A stretch of 64,000 bases of DNA from Euglena gracilis (lineage: Eukaryota > Euglenida > Euglenophyceae > Euglenales), in the NCBI GenBank assembly GCA_039621445.1, contig CP154955.1, forward strand, positions 47,701,332 to 47,765,331, in the 5' to 3' direction. Positions 9,956 through 48,800 of the stretch are shown one piece after another. The position numbers and the translations under genes were made by a program. The notes beneath the pieces are model-generated. The model was not told where the DNA came from, searched no databases, and worked only from the letters and a program-made list of their open reading frames with translations. Every line of letters begins with the position of its first letter. The first letter of the stretch is position 1.

Positions 9956-12900
9956 ATGGCAGCCCGGAAGCCCACGGCGCCCACTCGCTCGGCGACGGAG
10001 CTGGTGTCGAAGACCCCGACCCCGCTGGCCCGTGTCCGGAGGGGGTCTGGAGCTGGCTGGTGTGGTTCTGTACTTTTTTTTGGCCGTACAATCGTCCGAG
10101 GGTGTTTGACGGTTCCTCATTCCTGGGATGTTTTGGAAAGTACAGGAGAAGTCACTCCGTTTGTTGGACGACACTCACCCAGTTTGTTTCAGTGTCATTG
10201 ACGCCCTTTGGTTTCCACAGCTGTGCGGGTTTCCGTGCAAACCGCTCTGATTTGTGTTTGGCGTGGGCGTGCAGCACACATCCTGTGCAGTTGTCCGCTG
10301 AGAACTTCCAGCTGAAACCCTGGAGAGCCAGACAGCCTCCGCGCCTTGACGTGTTGGTGCTGGACGAGACCCTCACGCGAGGGCAGGTGCGGCGGGTCGA
10401 AAAGGCCCACGTGGACAGCCTCGTCAAGGCGTTCACGGAGAACCCGCCGGTGGGGGCCCTGAGCTTCGTGGTGTGGCCGGAGCAGGGTGTGTTTTGTTTC
10501 TGCGAGCATAGTTGGCCAGCCTGTCTGTATTCATGGATGTTGTAAATGGCGGCGGATGCTTCCCACGTGACGAAATAATGAAATATACACCATTTGTTCT
10601 TTTTTTTTGTAGTTGGGGTGGTGATCCAGGCGGGAATCCGTGCACCTGAACAAAACTCAGTGGCACTGTCGTCCTCCCTGTTTTCACAGCGACGGGGAAG
10701 TTCGTCATCCTGAGCGGGCAGCACCGCTTCCTGGCGGCCACCCAGGTGGCGGACGCGGCGGTGGCTGACGCGCGGCCGGCGCCGCAGTGGACCGAGTGGT
10801 TCAACTGCCACACGGTGCTGGGGTCGGCCAGCCTCGAGGAGAGGCAGCGCGTGGCGGGGAGCATGCAAGCCCGGGACGGGACGGTGAGGGAGATGTCCCT
10901 CAGCCAGCGGGTGGAGTGGCTGGAGCGGGAGGTGGAGCGGGAGCGGCCGGGGGCGGTGCCGGACGGCGAGGCGGGGACCGCCGCCCGCCTGACGGTGAAC
11001 CGGACGGAGCTGCTGAAGCGGGTGTACGTGAAGACGGGGTGCACGGAGGCGTCCCACGGCAAGATGGTGTGTGCGCGGATTTCCGTGTGCGCTGTTTTCC
11101 GTTTGATGCAATGCACGGATTCCCGCTGACACCGCTGGCTTCCTTTCTTTTTTTGCTTGTCAGAGGGAGAGTGAGTGCGCGCACCCTGTCCTTTGATATT
11201 CCAGCTATCACGTACACATCACTCCCCCCCCCCCAACTCTCCCTGACCTCATCTGTGCAGGACAACTGGGTGAAGTCCATGCAGCCGCTGGCGGAGTGGC
11301 TGCTGCACAGCGGGCGGCCGGTGGTGGAGGCGGTGCGGGCGCTGGAGGCGCGCCCCACGACGGGGGTGGCGGCGGCGCTGTCCCCGTACGCGTTCAAGGC
11401 GATCGAGCAGCTGTACGACCCGCAGGACTACGTCGCCCTGACGAGGGAGATGCTGGACGAGGCGGCGAAGGCGACGACGGTGCGGCTGGTTCGGATGTCC
11501 ATTTCACTGTCTGTCTCCGTTGGGACTCTGCCCGCACTTTCACACAGACAGCCAGACACAGGCGCACGCACACAAGGAAACTGTGATCATACGGGGGACA
11601 GTTCAACCAGTTTTACTGTTCGAGTGGATACAGAGACAGTACGCGGTAAACCGCACACCACACCATGCGCGCTGGGGTGGAATGTGACGGGGGAGGAATG
11701 GCACTCCGCCGTCAAGGCGGTGGTGGGGACGCTGATCCGCCGCCGCACGTGGACGTGGCTGCTGATGCACCCGGACCTTCACCACGTTCACCCGACCCGC
11801 CGTATGTCTACTCTGCGCTGTCTTCCGCACTGTGTGACCACACGGTTTATTCTTAAGGTTGTGGTTCTCAGGCGGATTTCCGTGCAGATCTCCATTTTGT
11901 CATTCTCATGCGGGTTTCCGTGGAAAGACGCTTGTACATGGAAGCGTGTGTAGTGAGGGGATTCTTTGCTGAAGTCACCGTTCTCGTGCTCAGGTACCCT
12001 GGCCATGGTGCCCAGCCTGGAGCAGAGCATGGACAGCACGGACATCAAGGTGCCGCTCACCGGTACCAACTGGCGCTGGTCGGCCCAGCACCCGTGCGCA
12101 GGACTATCCAGGACACGTGTGTGCACTTTTTCCCTTTACCTTTGGTTAGTTGCACATGATTTTTTTTTTGGTACACGGGAACCCGCGTGAAATATCACAA
12201 GTCACATCACAATGTCACGGAGTGCAGCTGTTTCATTTTTGTATGTCCTGGCTCAGGATTCTCCCTGCGATGTCTGAGGGTCGGGGGGGTCCTGAGTCCG
12301 GCCACCGCGGGAGGCGGTCCTCCGCTCCCCCCTGTGGGGGACTGAGCGCTACGCCCCCCTGCGGGCGCGGCTGGCCCAGCCGCTCGCCGAGCCCACGGTG
12401 CGGTACGGGGGCCGCTTCTGCACCCTGGACCTCAGCGGTGGCGGCGGTCGGCGCGGGGCGGCCACAGCGGCGGCCGGCAGCAGCCGGGAGGAGGCGGAGG
12501 GGTCCCCCAGTCAGCCCACGTCTGGGGAGGGGGAGCTGTTTGAGGCTGGCTCTCCGCGGGCGGGCAGCCGGTCCACCCGGGGGCGAAGAAGGGCGGCGGC
12601 CGCGGAGCGTGGGGAGAGTCCCGAGCCGTCCCGCCTGGCGCACGTGGTCCCCCTCCACCCCACCGCGGGGATGCCGCGGGAGATCATGGAGCTGAACGTC
12701 GACGCGGTGGTGGTGGAGGTCCCGGACGGGCTGAGCGACGCCGACGTCCACCCTGAGCTCCTGAGACTGTGGAGCCGCGGGGTCCCGTTCGTGGCCACTG
12801 GGCGGGCGTTCGCCATCGGGGCCCTGCAGCAGACGCTGCAGAAGGGCATGGACGTCCCCGACGAGATGCGTCGTGTGGACGTCACCCTGCACCGGCCGGT

Positions 12901-14960
12901 GAAGTCCAACGTGGACCGCACCTACCTCTTCAACATCACCACCGTCACCGCCCTCTTCAGCAGCAAGACGGACTTTCGGGTGTGCACACCCTTCGTTTCG
13001 TTTTTTCTTTTTTTTTTAAACCAACAGAACGTTCTCTTTTTGGGGGGGACACGGGAATCCGCACAACTTTGTGGAGTGCACGGGAATCCGCACAGGACTG
13101 ATACACACACCTGCGCACACGGGATACTCTCCGTGCACACGAATGTTTCTTAAGATCCATGCTGTGACTCAGAAGATCAATGTTCCACTGCCGTGAGGTG
13201 TTTGACACACCTTCATCGTCCCCCGCAGGTGCCGCGGCAGATCACCCTCGTGGGACAGGGTCAGGGCTTTGTTCACACCGAACAAACAAAAAAGCAACGT
13301 CACAGTCAACAGTTTATAGGTATTGGTACAATTATGTTCATCAAAATGATTGTCAGTCCAGGTACAATTTTACAATTTAAACGATTTTCCGTGCACTTCT
13401 CGTGGTTCTTCCCTTTCCTCTGCTGAAAGAACGACGTTCAGTTCCACAGGGTGAAGTCCCAATTCCCTTTTCGACCCGCACTCCTCATCCCTCCCGCCTG
13501 AAAGTGAGACACAGCTCTGCGGGGGAGGGGCCGCCCACCCTGCCGGTGGAGGTGGCGTGGTGGCTGCTGGCGCGGCTGCACGTGGAGGCCCACGACTGGG
13601 TGCTGGCGGTCACCCGCCACGCCGCCCTCCCGGCGGACCTCGCCACCCGGCTGCAGGTCCCCATCGGCGTCATCTGGGGGGACCCCGACCTCCTGGAGGA
13701 GGCGGACGAGGCGATGCAGCTGCGGGTGGACCAGCTGCAGCGCGAGATCAAAGTGGCCGACGGGAAGCCGGCCATCCTGTGGGATCAGGGCGCCACCCCA
13801 GTGCAGGCCAGACGAAGGGGGGGGGGGGGACGTTTGACCGTATCGACTCTGCGTGCATGAGCCGTCAGTACAGCATCGGAACGTGACGCACAGCGTGCAC
13901 GCGGTTTCCCGCGCACAGTGCACGCGTGCGGATTCCCGTGGAGCGGTGTGCTTGGCTGTTGCTATGACTGGTTTCTTCGTTTTCCATCTCGCCCCACCTG
14001 GGTGGTGGCCCCTGTGGCCATCAACGTCCACCACCGCATCACCCACCACGAGCCCCTGGACGTCTCCGGCCGGGGCGGGCTGGAGGAGGAGGAGGAGAAG
14101 GGGGAGAAGGAAGAGGAGGACATGCCCCCCCGGCCAAAGAAGAAGGAGCCGGAGAAGAAGGGCCGGGAGCCCTCGCCCCCGCCGCCAGCCAAGGGGCGGG
14201 GCAAGAAGGAGACCCCCGCCAAGGGGAAGGAGAAGGAGAAGGCCCCCCCGGCCGCCAAGGGGAAGGAGAAGGGGAAGGAGAGGGCCCCTGCCGCGAAGGA
14301 GCCTGAAGCAGCGTCGGCCGGAGCCGGCGCGGCGGCGGCGGGCCGCAAGGGGGCCTCCACCCCCTCCGGGCTGCGGAAGGGCGCGGCCGCACCGCCAGCA
14401 GCGGCGCAGGAGCCGCCGGCGCCGGAGACCCCGGTGACGGGCCGCAAGCGCACGGCCCGCACCCCGCCGCCCGCTGAGTCCGCCGCCGGGGAACCGGAGG
14501 ACGAGATTGAGGAGATCGTCCCGCGACCGCCCCCAACACGGTCCCCCCTTCAGCGTGTGTCCTATCAATGTGCTCCTTCAGTGTGTCCTATCAATGTGCT
14601 TCTTCAGCCCCTGGGTTTTGCAGCCACGGCTTGCTTGACACGCGGGAAACCGCACACGTGCATCTTCTTCTGCGCTGCACGGAAACCCGCACACAATCTC
14701 CTATGCTCTTTTTGGGTGCAGGAGGTTTTGCATGCACACTGCCTGTGTCCTTACAAACTCTTGACGGATCTAGGACCCTCTCTTCGTCAGTCATGTTCTG
14801 CTTGTAAATTGCACGGGAAACCGCACACAGCTTGCTGACTCATTTGGTAGACGCGTACACCCTTCCTCCCTCCTCCAATTCATCAAGTACAAGGGGGGAG
14901 GGTCAACTGAAGAAGAAGCCCACGCCGGCCGGCGCGCTGGAGGAGCTGCTCAACGTGTGA
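9956..14960 (+). CDS. element gene 2: ParB/sulfiredoxin-like domain protein
   Basis: A possible start is ATG 9956 (MAARKPTAPTRSATELVSKT), after a T-run acceptor. Exons read: about 10280-10486 (LSAENFQLKPWRARQPP through LVKAFTENPPVGALSFVVWP); 10690-11066 (GKFVILSGQHRFLAATQ, joined in phase); 11261-11488; about 11695-11775; about 11994-12100; about 12275-12979 (MPREIMELNVDAVVVEVPDG, VPFVATGRAFAIG); 13229-13259; about 13520-13805; about 13995-14555, a Lys/Glu/Pro-rich tail; a last exon ending LEELLNV with stop 14958-14960. The segment before and including SGQHRF fits the ParB-N/sulfiredoxin fold, in the GQHR rather than GERRxRA version. In bacteria such domains bind or process DNA. Several small-exon ends are approximate. 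Confidence 0.6.
10690..11066 (+). CDS. exon carrying the SGQHRF motif
   Basis: Bounded by acceptor TTTTCACAG and donor GTGTGT. The motif is at 10713-10730. After it come an amphipathic helical part (SLEERQRVAGSMQ) and a charged helix (RVEWLEREVERERPG). The donor overlaps the left arm of the palindrome at 11069-11090, so the 5' splice site would be buried if the hairpin formed in RNA. Confidence 0.7.
13995..14555 (+). CDS. Lys/Glu/Pro-rich tail exon of element gene 2
   Basis: Encodes an acidic run (LEEEEEKGEKEEED), then repeated KKKEPEKKGRE, KGKEKEK and KGKEKGKE blocks, an Ala/Pro/Ser stretch and a second acidic segment (EPEDEIEEIVPRPP). Such tails are common in nucleic-acid-binding and chromatin-associated proteins; disorder is expected. 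It ends near donor GTGTGT at about 14555. Confidence 0.6.
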
Positions 14961-16277
14961 GCAGCAGCGCGGGCCGAGCGGGCGGGCGGGCGGGGCGGCA
15001 GGCAGCTGCCATCCCCACCGAGTGCACGGCCGTGGACGGCCGTGGGCGGCCGTCGGAGCAGCTCCCTCTGCCCCTCCTGTGTGGACCGCCCGATGCTTTT
15101 GAACCTGGGACCGCCCGCTGCTTTTGTTTTTTGTGTGTCACACACCCTCACCGCACACCCACTGCCCCCCAGGACTGCCCAAACGTCTTTCACCTTTCGA
15201 CGGGAACCCAACCCCTGGACCACTCCATCAAACCGTTTTTCAAACCTGGGACCCACCGGACGCCCCAACCGCCGTGTCAGGTCCAGGGCACACATTCGGT
15301 CTCCCGTTCAGTGCACCGGTGTCCAACCAACCCTTTTGCGATTGCACTGTATGGAGTGTGGAATCCCTCTCTGACACATACCCCTCTCGTGTGCCCTGGA
15401 CCTGAACCACCCATTCGGCTGTCCGTTCGTCCCCTCCGTGTGTCTCTCGTTTCCCCTCTGGACCGCCCACAGAGACTTCGTCTCGCTCTCTTCCCCCAGG
15501 ACGAAGGACCCCTGCAGGACCAGGACCAGGCTGCACGGTGATCCGCACACGCACCCTCCCCCTCTTGTCGTTGCGCTTCGTGTGCTATCGCAGCCCTTGG
15601 CAGGCGGGCGGTGAGGGGGGTCATGGGAGGGGAAGGGCTGCCTTGGGTGTGGTGCCCCGTTTAATGTCAGGTCCAGTCCCCAGTTCAACGTCCCCAAAGG
15701 TTTCCCGTATGCTTTTGCACGGATAACCGCACAAGTTCGCTTTTAACCAGCCTTGGTCATTCAGCCCCCTCTCGTAGTGTTAGCCCCTTCACATATGGTT
15801 CCCCTATCTTGTGCGGTTTCCCGTCCAACACACCATCTGTCAAAAATTAGGACATCCGTTCCGCAGTGGTGTTCGTTTCCCCATCCCGTCACTGCTCGTT
15901 GGCACTCACCAGTCCTCAAAAAGTGCGCGGGTTGCTTACGCGGGTGCCTCTCCCTCGCAGGTTCCGCCATGTCACCCCCCTCCCGGAGGTGGGGTCCGGC
16001 TCCGTCGTGACACGGCCGGGGCTCCGACGGCCAGGTGTTCTGCGACCCCTTCTCCGTTTTCACATTTTCTGCCTGGTTTCTGGGGGGTATTTCACAAAAC
16101 CACCCCTTTTCAGCCATTAATTTTCACAATGGGTGACGTGTCAAAACAGCGGAAACAGGCGGAAACCCGCACGTTATTCTTGGGTTGTATTAACTATCAG
16201 AAATATCAGTTGAGTTTCGGGGGGGTGGCCTACACGGAAACCCGCACACCTGGACCGCCTAAAAAATGGCATAAAAT
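14961..16277. other. 3' noncoding region of the large element
   Basis: No coding exon recognised. It holds five palindromes of the family (15535 to 16233) and a perfect 16-bp inverted repeat (CAGGTCCAGGGCACAC at 15278-15293, inverse at 15389-15404). Open frames here have no biased composition or splice-like ends. Confidence 0.5.
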
Positions 16278-16300
16278 TTGGGCAATTAGCGCCGCCTAAG
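16278..16300. repeat. right terminal inverted repeat
   Basis: TTGGGCAATT, A, then GCGCCGCCTAAG; inverse of 3623-3645 with one mismatch. Confidence 0.85.
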
Positions 16301-16305
16301 GATGT
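16301..16305. repeat. target-site duplication GATGT, right copy
   Basis: Identical to 3618-3622 and directly abuts the right terminal repeat. Confidence 0.8.
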
Positions 16306-16420
16306 AGGGGAGCAACAGCATGTAGGGGAGGGTCACCTTCGGCTGACCCCGAGGTGGGGGGCAGCCGGCAACTGCATCTTAGTGGACTTGAGGTTCCACA
16401 GCCTGGAAGAAAGACCTGGT

Positions 16421-16437
16421 TGGCTGGACCTCCCCGA
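16421..16437. repeat. right end of the MITE split by the large element
   Basis: TGGCTGGACCTCCCCGA, approximate inverse of the repeat start at 3213-3240. Confidence 0.35.
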
Positions 16438-16704
16438 CGACTTCTGAAACACACCACTACACTTTACCCCCTCCCTCCCTCCTTCCCTCCCAAATTGTCC
16501 GAAAACAGTTGAGAAAAGGTTTTATTCCCACCATTCCGGGGGCCGGGGGGGGGGGGGGGTTAGGCCTAAACCCGCCAACCCGCACCTGAAGAAATGACCC
16601 CACTGGGGAGGAGCTGTCCAGCCACCCAAAAAAAAAAAGCGCTTCCTCAAAAAGGACACTGCTTTTGCTGGCTCGGGATGCCGGGGGGGGAACGCAAAAC
16701 GGAC

Positions 16705-44313
<27,609 letters not shown>

Positions 44314-45299
44314 GTTTTAATTTCAGGGCAAGCTGGGGGGGTCCGGACCATCCCTCCGGTCGGGGGGTGTTAAAGGGGACCCCCCCCCACCCCGACTTAA
44401 TGCCAAAGTGACCAACTGTCAGCCCATCGCGAAGCCCTCGTCCAATTTTTCAAATTAAAAATTTTACCCACAAAATTTACCCAAAACATGATTTCGGGCG
44501 CTTTTGGGCAAAAAAAAAAAAGTGCATAAACGTTCCGTGCAAAGCCAGAAAAGAAAAAAATGATCGTTTGGGGGGGTCCCAGGAACAACCCCTGGGTCAG
44601 TCCGGGCCAACCTTGGCAAGTGCCCCCCCCCCCCAGAAGTTCCCCCCAATTCCCCACAACACCCCCACCCCAACACCCGGGGAACAATACCACCTTTGGG
44701 CAGCAGTTGTGGTGGCTTGTTGGAAAACTGGGTTTTCTTACACAACCACGGGGTTTTATCCCCAGAGTTCATCTGGGGGCAACGTTCAGCGCTTCTTGGC
44801 AAGGAGAACAGAAACTCAATGTATGCAATTGTTCCCAGCTATTGTACCGCATTTCTATGGAATAAACAAACCAATCAGCCAAAGGTGTAAAAAAGGAGGT
44901 CTTCAAAACAGGTCAGCTGGAAAACAAAGAAACCTCTCAGGACATTCCCATAGGGGTCTCTTTTTTGATGCAAAACAAAAACTGAAGAATGACCCCCCCG
45001 TTTTGACCAACCATCTGAATAACAGCCCATAAGGCCATTATTCGGGGGGGGGGGGGGATAATCCAGCCAGTATTCAGCCTTCTAAAATCAATGCTCCCAA
45101 TCCATCCCACAGTGTGTGATGACGCACCATGTCAAAGAAAGCTCTGCTATGCGGAACTGTGCGAGACAGCAGCAGGGACAGTGCGAGTTGTGGCTGGGAC
45201 GGGGCGGGGGCTGAGCGGTCCAAACAGGGAAGCTATTGCGCCAGCCGGCACAGCGCCTGCCCCACACGGGCTTCTTTTTAACACCTGGGGGTCCCCCTG

Positions 45300-45828
45300 G
45301 CTTCTTTTTACCAGCCCAGGGGGGGGGGGCGCCTTGTGCCATGGGGTGCCCATAGCATAGCACGCCCCCCTGGGGGGGGGTTGGTTTTGGACCCCAGTGC
45401 CTGACAACCCAGCCAAATCTCTTTTGAAAATGGCATTTTCTGGGCCCCGGTGTCTACAGCACTGCCCACCTCAAAACCCGACCCCCCCGGGTCAAAAATG
45501 TCCGACCCCCATGCCCATGGCACCCCGACCCCCATGCCCATGGCACCCCCCCCCGGCCCCCCCGGGGAGGGGGTGCAACTTTCCTCAAAAAAAAGGGTGC
45601 CTGGTCCCCCCACCCAACGGCCCAGCGCGGAATCCCCCCCAGGGGGACGCCCCAAATATTGGGCCGTCTGAGGGCATTTCCCAAAATCAAATCTCGGGCA
45701 TACCCGGGCTTCCGGCCTGGGACCCCCCCACACCCCACCTCACCCCCGGGGGTCCTCATCCCTGGAGGGGTGGGTGGCACGCCCTCGTCCCGGGGGGGGG
45801 GGTCTTCCAAGTCAAAAAGAAGCCTGGC
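45300..45828. repeat. MITE-like element, family 5, probably composite
   Basis: Starts GGCTTCTTTTTACCAGCCC and ends with its inverse GTCAAAAAGAAGCCTGG. It abuts the last recognised exon of the phosphatidylserine decarboxylase gene, leaving only a few bases between exon and repeat. Confidence 0.55.
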
Positions 45829-45833
45829 CCCAC

Positions 45834-48800
45834 GGCCACCCGCTGCCCGGCAGCGACGCAGAACTGCAGTGGTGGCGGCGCGTCGAACAGCAGCACGACG
45901 GTGGAGCCCATGCGGAACAGCCCCACCTGGAATAGGGCGGGGGGACTGAGCCACCCACAACGAAGAACTCGGGAAAGTGCACATAATTGAATGGGCAGGA
46001 AGGGAGCAGGCTTCTTTTTAAGACCCCGGGGGGGTCCCCCCCACCCATCCAGGGTGGCGCGGGACCCCCCCCCCCGGGGGGGCGGGGACCCCCCAAAATC
46101 GGGCCCGTTAAAGGCAATTTTCAAAAATTTTCGGCGCTTCGCGCCGAAAAGGCATGCCCGGTGCCTCCGGCGCGGGACCCCCCCCCCCCCCCCGGGGGGG
46201 GGGGCCCGCCCCCGGACCCACCCCCCCACCCCCCCCCCCGGGGGGGGGTCTGCTGACTTAAAAAGAAGTCTGGAAGGGAGGGTCCGTAAATACACTACCA
46301 ACCCTGGGGGAGGGGGGGGGGCACTTTCCACTTTCAAGAAGCCAGTCAATCACTTTTCAAAAAAAACACCAGTCACCCACTTCCTACTCCTACTTTCCAC
46401 TCCCACTCCACGGGGGGGGGATGGGGAATCTGTCCAGCCACTCCGAAAAACCAGTCAATCACCCCCCCCTCAGGGGGTGTGGTCAGACACACCTTAAGCA
46501 ATGGTATGGCCCAGACCAGGCTTCTTTTTAAGACCTCCGGAGGGAAGCCCAGCACAGGACCCCGGGGTCCCGGGGGGGGGGGGGGGGGGGACCTCCCCAA
46601 AAATCATTTCCCAAAGTTTTCGGCGCTTCGCGCCAAAACTCATGCCCAGGACCTGGCCTGGCTCATGACCGGGCTGGGACCAGGGCCCATCCCCCCGGGT
46701 CTTCCAAATTAAAAGGAAGCCTGGGCCAGGTCCCAAGCTGGTTCAGGCAAGTTCGGTTCAGAAGGGGAGAGCGGTGTCCTTCTGTTCATTCCGAATCTGT
46801 TAGTCAGCCTTTCAAAGATGCATCCCACACCGGGGCAAACATCGTTGGCGTTTTTTTTGTTTTTTTAAAAAAAATTGTTAAAATTAAAAAAAAAACAGTG
46901 TGCAAAAAGGTTGCTGTGGGATAAGACAAATAATTACCAACGACCAACCCATCCCCTCACCATTCAATGACGAGCGTTCAAAATCAAAGCTGTCAACGCT
47001 GCGCAGAGCCACCAACAGAAACAGACCGGACCTCATCCCCAGGCTTCAGTTCGAGGGGGCGGTCCACCGGCACTTCCCGGACGACGTTTCCCGGTGCCCC
47101 GTCGTCCCCAGGCCGATTGCTGCGGACCTCCGGCCCGCAGGTCAACGCGATGCTGCCCACGTTGGTGGCCGCGGCCAGGGGAGTCTCAAGGGAACTGCCC
47201 AACGCTCAGTGCGGTCTCTGACATGACTATAGTACCGGCCGCCGGACGTCTGGGTGGCTAAGGCAAAATGAACACCACAGCCAGGGCTGTAAGGGAAGAC
47301 CTGGTGGTGGGGGGTCGACCCCCCCACCATGGCACCCGCTCAAAGAAAATTCCTTTGGTGCCGAGGGAAAATTTTGACCTAAAAATCGGCGCCCCCCGGA
47401 AATACGGGAAGGCCTGGGGGGGGGGGGGTAAGACCTCCCCATCCACCACCCATGGGGTTGCGGGGATTCCCATACAGCCCTGACCGCGGCGGCTGGGCTG
47501 GCTGCGGAGCGAAAAAAAAACTACATTATCACACGGGCAGAGAAAAAAAAAGTCATGTCAATCACAAATATGCGAAGCAACCTCCCCCCAAATATACCCC
47601 CCGAGTCATTATTTTTTTCGTTGAAGTCCAAGGGGGGTACATTAGGGGAGGGGGCTACAGCTCGGATAATATTTTGGGATTTTTGGCCAAAAAACGAGCA
47701 CCACATTTGTGTGCCCATCTTTGCGAAGCCAGAAGCATTCAAAATAAAACAAACCTTGGTCACTGTCAAGTGAGGTGTCACAGACTGAGACACAGCGTTT
47801 CAGCAATTGATTTCTTTGATTGTTTCCTCATGAAGGTCACAACAAGCCAAGAATCCCTCCTTTGGAGTTGTCGGGGGGGGGGGGTTACAGCTCGGATCGC
47901 GAAGTCGGACCCCGGACGGGTGTCATATTTAGGGGGAAGGTTCAATTAGCCCTCGTGCAATGGGGTTCTTGACATCGGAAGGAAATATCGCAAATAACCG
48001 ATATTGATATCGCAAATAAATTGCAGGAAAATTGCGGTGTGTTGCAGGGAAATTGATGTTGGGGGTGTACACATGTGCTGGAGGGGACACTGAAAATTTC
48101 ACCCCCAAGGACCGTTTTCAGCATTGAACCGTCATTACACCATCATTCCCATTTTTTTCTCAAAAAATCCAAAATTGTGATTCTTGCAATTTTGGCAATT
48201 TTGGCCAAAAAAAAACTACAATAACAAAAATCTGACAAAAAAGTTTGGTCCCTGAAAATAACTGGTCAAATGATGCAGAATTTCCAAAATTTCTGAGTGG
48301 CAGGGGAAACAGGGAAAATTGCAAATCCAAAAAAAGGGAAAACGCCAAACTTTTCCAAAATTGGGAGAAAACTCAAGCAAACGCAACAAAAAGAACTGCT
48401 TGTGTCACCTGCCTTGTGAACCATTTGAGGAATGGCCGGGACGACTTACGCCTTCCGTTTTCATTTTCATTCACGTGTGAGGAAAAATTGTGTAAAAATT
48501 GTGTGAAAATGTGGAGTCAACGGGAAATATTTTTGCGGATGTCATTTGCCCCCTCTTCTGCCCCGTGACTTGCCGATCGCAAGCGCATAACGTGTCGTTT
48601 ACTGGCTTTCTGAATACTCTCTTAACTCTCAGTTTTCAAAAATCTCTGAACCTCATTCTAATGAATTTTGAAAAGTTCAAGGCAGGAGGGAAAACAAAAG
48701 AATGAAGCTGTTTTATCGGAGACTTTCCTGATCCCAACGGCACCAAAATGCAGCTGTCCACCTTGCCAACGCCCTGCACAATGAGTGCACCAGGGGATGG

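Larger units (their letters stand above)
3765..16250. repeat. about 40 dispersed short palindromes (TGTGCGG-loop-CCGCACA)
   Basis: Each copy is an 18-20 bp inverted repeat with 6-8 bp arms and a 4-nt A/T-rich centre (GAAA, GAAT, ATTC, TTTC, AAAC, ATTA, TTAT). Approximate starts: 3765, 3943, 4052, 4148, 4632, 5008, 5722, 6018, 6116, 6216, 6414, 7113, 7304, 7335, 8144, 8222, 9211, 9240, 9729, 10223, 10630, 11072, 11112, 11643, 11871, 11911, 12174, 13050, 13080, 13383, 13899, 13926, 14641, 14677, 14813, 15535, 15717, 15812, 16157, 16233. Many are perfect (TGTGCGGATTACCGCACA at 3943); others carry one or two arm changes such as CCGCGTA or CCGTGCA. All but two lie in flanks or introns, and every intron placed in the two genes has at least one. 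Confidence 0.85.
3623..16300 (+). mobile_element. large DNA transposon-like element, family not recognised
   Basis: This 12,678-bp unit is delimited by 23-bp terminal inverted repeats (22 of 23 positions match) and a perfect 5-bp target-site duplication. It contains two plus-strand, intron-bearing genes: one unrecognised protein and one with a ParB/sulfiredoxin-like motif. About 40 short palindromes occur inside it, with no comparable cluster outside. Its exons are GC-rich with a strong G/C third-position bias. It lies antisense to the host exchanger gene, probably in an intron, and inside an older MITE. The terminal sequence CTTAGGCGGCGC and 5-bp duplication do not match a DNA-transposon superfamily I can name with confidence. 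The boundaries are strong evidence of transposition; a decayed reading frame in gene 1 suggests this copy may be inactive. Confidence 0.85.

Noticed and set aside
13438-14568. 376-codon minus-strand open frame
   Set aside because: Antisense shadow of the Lys/Glu/Pro-rich exon and the exon before it; Leu/Gly/Arg runs come from the GAG/AAG repeats.
3765-16250. Palindrome cluster as a CRISPR array
   Set aside because: Spacing is irregular (tens to hundreds of bp), exons lie between copies, copies vary in loop and arms, and the setting is eukaryotic.
3765-16250. Palindromes as bacterial parS sites
   Set aside because: The sequence is unlike the classical parS palindrome; only the size and the nearby ParB-like gene suggest an analogy.
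16380-16440. Exchanger stop exon (AVEPQVH then TAA)
   Set aside because: It lies inside the MITE half flanking the large element, and a better continuation exists at 2838.
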